A stretch of 42,197 nt of DNA from JBFLVT01 sp036804525. Its GTDB lineage: Bacteria; Bacillota; Desulfotomaculia; Desulfotomaculales; JASEER01. This document shows, piece after piece, positions 39,878 through 42,197 of this stretch. Position numbers and translations under genes: made by a program. The notes under the pieces were generated by a model. It saw only the letters and a program-made list of their open reading frames with translations. It did no database searches and was not told the origin of the DNA. The stretch is from positions 1-42,197 of the forward strand of contig DAIRSE010000019.1 in the NCBI GenBank assembly GCA_036804525.1, in the 5' to 3' direction. Every line of letters starts with the position of its first letter. The stretch's first letter is position 1.

Positions 39878-41632
39878 ATGGATAATAAAAGGTGCGAGAT
39901 CAGTTTCTGCCTTGATTTGCAGGATAAGGACAAGATCCTTAATTATCTGGAGGAGCAGGGGTTAAAGCGGGAACACGTGCGGGTCCTTCATTACCTGCTG
40001 ATTCAGAACAACCAGCCCGCCGTTCAAAAAGCGTGGAAGGCAGCGGTATCCGGCCGCCCTGTTCACGACCACCCCGGCGGTTTTTTGATCCAGGATGCGT
40101 GGAGCCGATGTGCCCGCCTGAACATAGACCCTCATACCCCCCCAAATCCCGCTGCCGTTTCTGATCAAGACCTTAAAAAGCGTCGCGGAGAATCTGCCGT
40201 GCTCTTGCAGTCAGCCAGCAGCTTTTTCCCTTTTCAGCTAGAAAGATCGCTGGCGCGCCGTTACCCGCGCTTCGCCGCCATGCTGCTCGATGCGGACGGC
40301 ATATGCATAGACATCGTGTGTGATAAGGTTACCGTCCAGGAAGACCCCAAGGCGTACCTGACTTTGGGAGGGTTCTACTCCGAGCAGAAGGTCGGTTGCA
40401 ACGCTATCGGCCTTGCCCTTCGCCTCAGGCAGCCTGCGATCGTCTCTGGGAGCGAACACTGGTACGCCGGCTTTCATCCCTGGATAAGCATGGCAGCCCC
40501 GGTGTTTAACATTGACAACACTATACAGGGCGTCCTGGCCTTTTGGCTGCCTATAGACTGCGCCTCGCAGGAAGACTATGAACTGCTACGAAACTTCAGC
40601 AAAACCATGGAATCGTCCTTCGCTCTGGAGTATTACGAGTCCCGTGTACAGTACCTCGAGCGCAAGAACGAAATCCTTGAAAGAGAGAACAGGTTTCTTC
40701 TGAAGGCCATCGACCGCCCGGTAATTGTTGCTGACCGGGGAAAGGAGATCAGATTTGCCAACCGGGCGGCGGTTGACCTTTTCGGCCGCAACATCACTGC
40801 CGACGGGTCCGAACTGGATGCTGTTTTGCCCCACCTGGCTCTTGAGCTCGATCAAAACAAAGGTGGGCAAGTCAACCACGAGATCGGTTTTTCACTGAAC
40901 CAGGGAGGCCAGAACCTAAGTATCTCAGCCCTGCTGCACGATTGGAAATGTGATTCGGGCAACGCTATAATCCTGGTTCAGGACAGACGCCAGGTGCAGC
41001 GCCTGGACAGGGACCTCTGCCATTCGGTCCTGGACGCTCTTCCCTTTGGCTTAATGCTTTTTAATAAGAATGTCATCTGCACGTGGTGCAATACGTCTGT
41101 CTATAGTCAGACCGGTTACCTGCCTAACGAACTTGTCGGGCAGTCGTTTTTGCAAATCGCCAAGTACCTGGCTAACAATCAAGCTATAGAAGAATCGGCT
41201 ATCCAGCTGCTTACCGTTCTCCACTCCGGTTCCCCGATATTAGGGCATTCCCTAACCGTCCGTGACAAGAACGGGCACACGGCATCCTATGTTGCAGATT
41301 ATTATCCTCTGCGAACCGGAACATCTATAGAAGGAGTAGCTGTCCTCTTTCAGCGGTCAGACTCCAATACCAAGCCTTGTACCGCTCAGACTCCACCTGC
41401 CTCGCTTGTCGTAGACTCACCAAAGGAAATGCTGCGTATCGGCGTGCGCTGGGCCGACATCAGGAAGGATTACAAACTGGAAAAACAGCAGTTCGCTGAC
41501 AAGTTGGGCTTAAGCCTCAGCCAGTACCTGCGCTACGAGAACGGCAAGAGTCTTCCCAGCCTGGCGACCGCTCTCTACCTGGCCCGTAAGATTGGACGGC
41601 CTATCGAACAAATTTACAGCATTGTTGATTAG
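39878..41632 (+). CDS. GAF-PAS-PAS regulator with C-terminal XRE-type helix-turn-helix
   Basis: A 584-residue cytoplasmic transcription factor. Residues 70-250 resemble the N-terminus of AcoR/DhaR-type sigma-54 activators (IQDAWSRCARLNIDPH, then a GAF domain with AAMLLDADGICIDI and EQKVGCNAIGLALRLRQPAIVSGSEHW). A coiled coil (SRVQYLERKNEILERENRFL) leads to a first PAS domain (280-375) and a second (385-490, LDALPFGLMLFNKNVICTWCN). The usual AAA+ sigma-54 module and Fis helix are missing; the last 65 residues are a Cro/CI-type helix-turn-helix (KLEKQQFADKLGLSLSQYLRYENGKSLPS). It probably senses a small molecule or redox state and controls the exported enzyme downstream. ATG 39878 has AGAAAGGG upstream. 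Confidence 0.8.
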   Translation: MDNKRCEISFCLDLQDKDKILNYLEEQGLKREHVRVLHYLLIQNNQPAVQKAWKAAVSGRPVHDHPGGFLIQDAWSRCARLNIDPHTPPNPAAVSDQDLKKRRGESAVLLQSASSFFPFQLERSLARRYPRFAAMLLDADGICIDIVCDKVTVQEDPKAYLTLGGFYSEQKVGCNAIGLALRLRQPAIVSGSEHWYAGFHPWISMAAPVFNIDNTIQGVLAFWLPIDCASQEDYELLRNFSKTMESSFALEYYESRVQYLERKNEILERENRFLLKAIDRPVIVADRGKEIRFANRAAVDLFGRNITADGSELDAVLPHLALELDQNKGGQVNHEIGFSLNQGGQNLSISALLHDWKCDSGNAIILVQDRRQVQRLDRDLCHSVLDALPFGLMLFNKNVICTWCNTSVYSQTGYLPNELVGQSFLQIAKYLANNQAIEESAIQLLTVLHSGSPILGHSLTVRDKNGHTASYVADYYPLRTGTSIEGVAVLFQRSDSNTKPCTAQTPPASLVVDSPKEMLRIGVRWADIRKDYKLEKQQFADKLGLSLSQYLRYENGKSLPSLATALYLARKIGRPIEQIYSIVD

Positions 41633-41763
41633 AGATCCCATTCATCCGCTTCCTAGACCCTCCCAGCCATCTAATACCCTACCGGGGTCTCCCTTAACCT
41701 CTTACTAGCCTATTTTGTCTAGCAGTTGGACGGGCTTGTCCAGTTAATTGGCTATCTAGTCAA

Positions 41764-41802
41764 GCAATATAGAGCTCACGGCTTGAATTTTTGCTATATT
41801 GC
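41764..41802 (+). promoter_or_regulatory. 9-bp inverted repeat overlapping an extended -10
   Basis: GCAATATAG (41764-41772) and CTATATTGC (41794-41802) are perfect inverted copies 21 bp apart. The right arm overlaps TGCTATATT, an extended -10 promoter on the plus strand. A dimeric regulator bound here would contact the promoter. The XRE-type protein encoded just upstream is the natural candidate. Confidence 0.4.
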
Positions 41803-41824
41803 GTGAAAATGCAACAAATTCACG
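41802..41824 (+). promoter_or_regulatory. Second inverted repeat, candidate operator
   Basis: CGTGAA (41802-41807) and TTCACG (41819-41824) are inverted copies, 17 bp centre to centre, immediately downstream of the first repeat. The spacing places both arms on about the same DNA face. Confidence 0.3.
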
Positions 41825-42010
41825 TTTGCCGGATTTGTGACGCGTAGCACATAATTGTAAATGGCCGGGGAGTGTGCCTTTGCCGGCACCGGTCTTATCA
41901 GTTAGAACCCCTTCTGCCTGACTGTTAGGACAACCCAGGCCATTGGTTCCTGCAGAGATGGGCCAAGACCCCCTTCAAGCGTTTGCCCGTCCTCTGTTTC
42001 CTGAGAGGGC

Positions 42011-42041
42011 GGCAAGACCCCAACCGCAATGGGGTCTTGCC
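42011..42041 (+). terminator. Strong hairpin in the leader of the Tat-signal gene
   Basis: GGCAAGACCCC/GGGGTCTTGCC is a perfect 11-pair stem with a nine-base loop, followed by TCCGTCTACTCTTTTG. The T tract is imperfect. If transcription starts near 41810, this would be a leader hairpin and possible attenuator; otherwise it may end the regulator transcript. Confidence 0.4.
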
Positions 42042-42073
42042 TCCGTCTACTCTTTTGTCCCCTCATTGCTAAG

Positions 42074-42096
42074 GGATGTGGCAAGTTGGCACATCC
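42074..42096 (+). promoter_or_regulatory. Second leader hairpin
   Basis: GGATGTG/CACATCC forms a seven-pair stem with a nine-base loop, 33 bases after the first hairpin and 47 bases before the start codon. Its loop (GCAAGTTGG) repeats part of the first stem sequence (GGCAAG), so alternative pairing is conceivable. Confidence 0.3.
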
Positions 42097-42142
42097 TGGG
42101 TTTCTCTGTACTTTTCTTTAAGGGAAGGGGTTGTTAGGGTTA

Positions 42143-42197
42143 ATGAGAAAACTTTCACGGCGAGAGTTTATCCAGGCGTGTGCCGCTTCGACCGCGG
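42143..42197 (+). CDS. N-terminus of a Tat-exported protein, truncated by the window edge
   Basis: Eighteen codons from ATG 42143 read MRKLSRREFIQACAAST. The SRREFI motif is a textbook twin-arginine signal (SRRxFLK), followed by the start of the hydrophobic stretch. Such signals export folded redox enzymes that carry cofactors, for example molybdopterin oxidoreductases, hydrogenase small subunits or their partners. Which one cannot be told. Its long structured leader and the sensor-regulator upstream suggest that it is tightly controlled. Confidence 0.75.
   Translation, partial: MRKLSRREFIQACAASTA

Larger units (their letters stand above)
41633..42142 (+). other. 510-bp leader/regulatory region upstream of the Tat-signal gene
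   Basis: No gene is seen. The region holds two inverted repeats at 41764-41824 and two hairpins at 42011-42096, listed separately. A near sigma-54 site (TGGCAC-N5-GGGT, near 42088) lacks the needed GC at -12. No known riboswitch was recognised. Confidence 0.5.

Noticed and set aside
42086..42103. TGGCAC-N5-GGGT as a sigma-54 promoter for the Tat-signal gene.
   Set aside because: The essential GC at -12 is missing, and the adjacent regulator has lost the AAA+ module needed for sigma-54 activation.

Overview
The window looks like a chromosomal segment of an anaerobic, spore-forming Firmicute, most like the Peptococcaceae/Desulfotomaculales group. The signs are an alpha/beta-type spore protein, a block resembling ftsK(spoIIIE)-rodZ-rimO-cinA-recA, a CooF-like polyferredoxin beside an NAD(P)H/FAD oxidoreductase, a rubrerythrin, frequent TTG/GTG starts behind strong purine-rich Shine-Dalgarno sites, and moderately high G+C. 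The assignment is inferred from gene content; no rRNA or tRNA gene was seen.

Layout. 1-2.0 kb: tail of an unknown gene, then (minus strand) a CooF-like ferredoxin and a pyridine-nucleotide oxidoreductase separated by a 157-bp mobile-type repeat. 2.1-8.7 kb: a Rid-like protein, uracil uptake and salvage (upp, uracil permease), an exported FAD oxidoreductase, a SagB-type nitroreductase and three small proteins. 8.9-14.2 kb: rubrerythrin, a membrane-anchored unknown, a 44-residue membrane microprotein in front of a KtrB/TrkH potassium channel, and two tandem YkvI-type transporters followed by a cluster of DnaA boxes. 14.4-16.6 kb: a ResB-like protein and a DUF5677 protein. 16.6-23.8 kb: a complete phosphate regulon, pstC-pstA-pstB-phoU, then pstS with its own promoter, then convergent phoP-phoR. 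PhoP-box-like repeats at an exact 11-bp period precede pstC and a weaker set precedes pstS.

23.9-27.8 kb: a small unknown, a DUF554 protein, a methyltransferase whose frame runs antisense into the DUF554 gene, the spore protein, a lipoprotein nuclease and Hsp33. 27.8-37.3 kb (minus strand): recA, cinA, a short FtsH-like protease with a membrane partner, rimO, rodZ and ftsK, with several readable promoters and terminators. 37.5-39.3 kb: DUF151 nuclease, uppP and a YkuS-type protein. 39.4-42.2 kb: a second full copy of the 157-bp repeat, a regulator with AcoR-type sensory domains but an XRE-type DNA-binding end, a 510-bp leader with palindromes and hairpins, and the first codons of a Tat-exported protein.

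I found no CRISPR array, phage, complete transposase gene or obvious defence system. The least ordinary signals are the 157-bp repeat family (two full copies, one internally deleted copy, one end inside a terminator loop), the intergenic DnaA-box cluster, the GAF-PAS-PAS-XRE regulator with candidate operators, the antisense-extended methyltransferase and the promoter plus long leader before rodZ.
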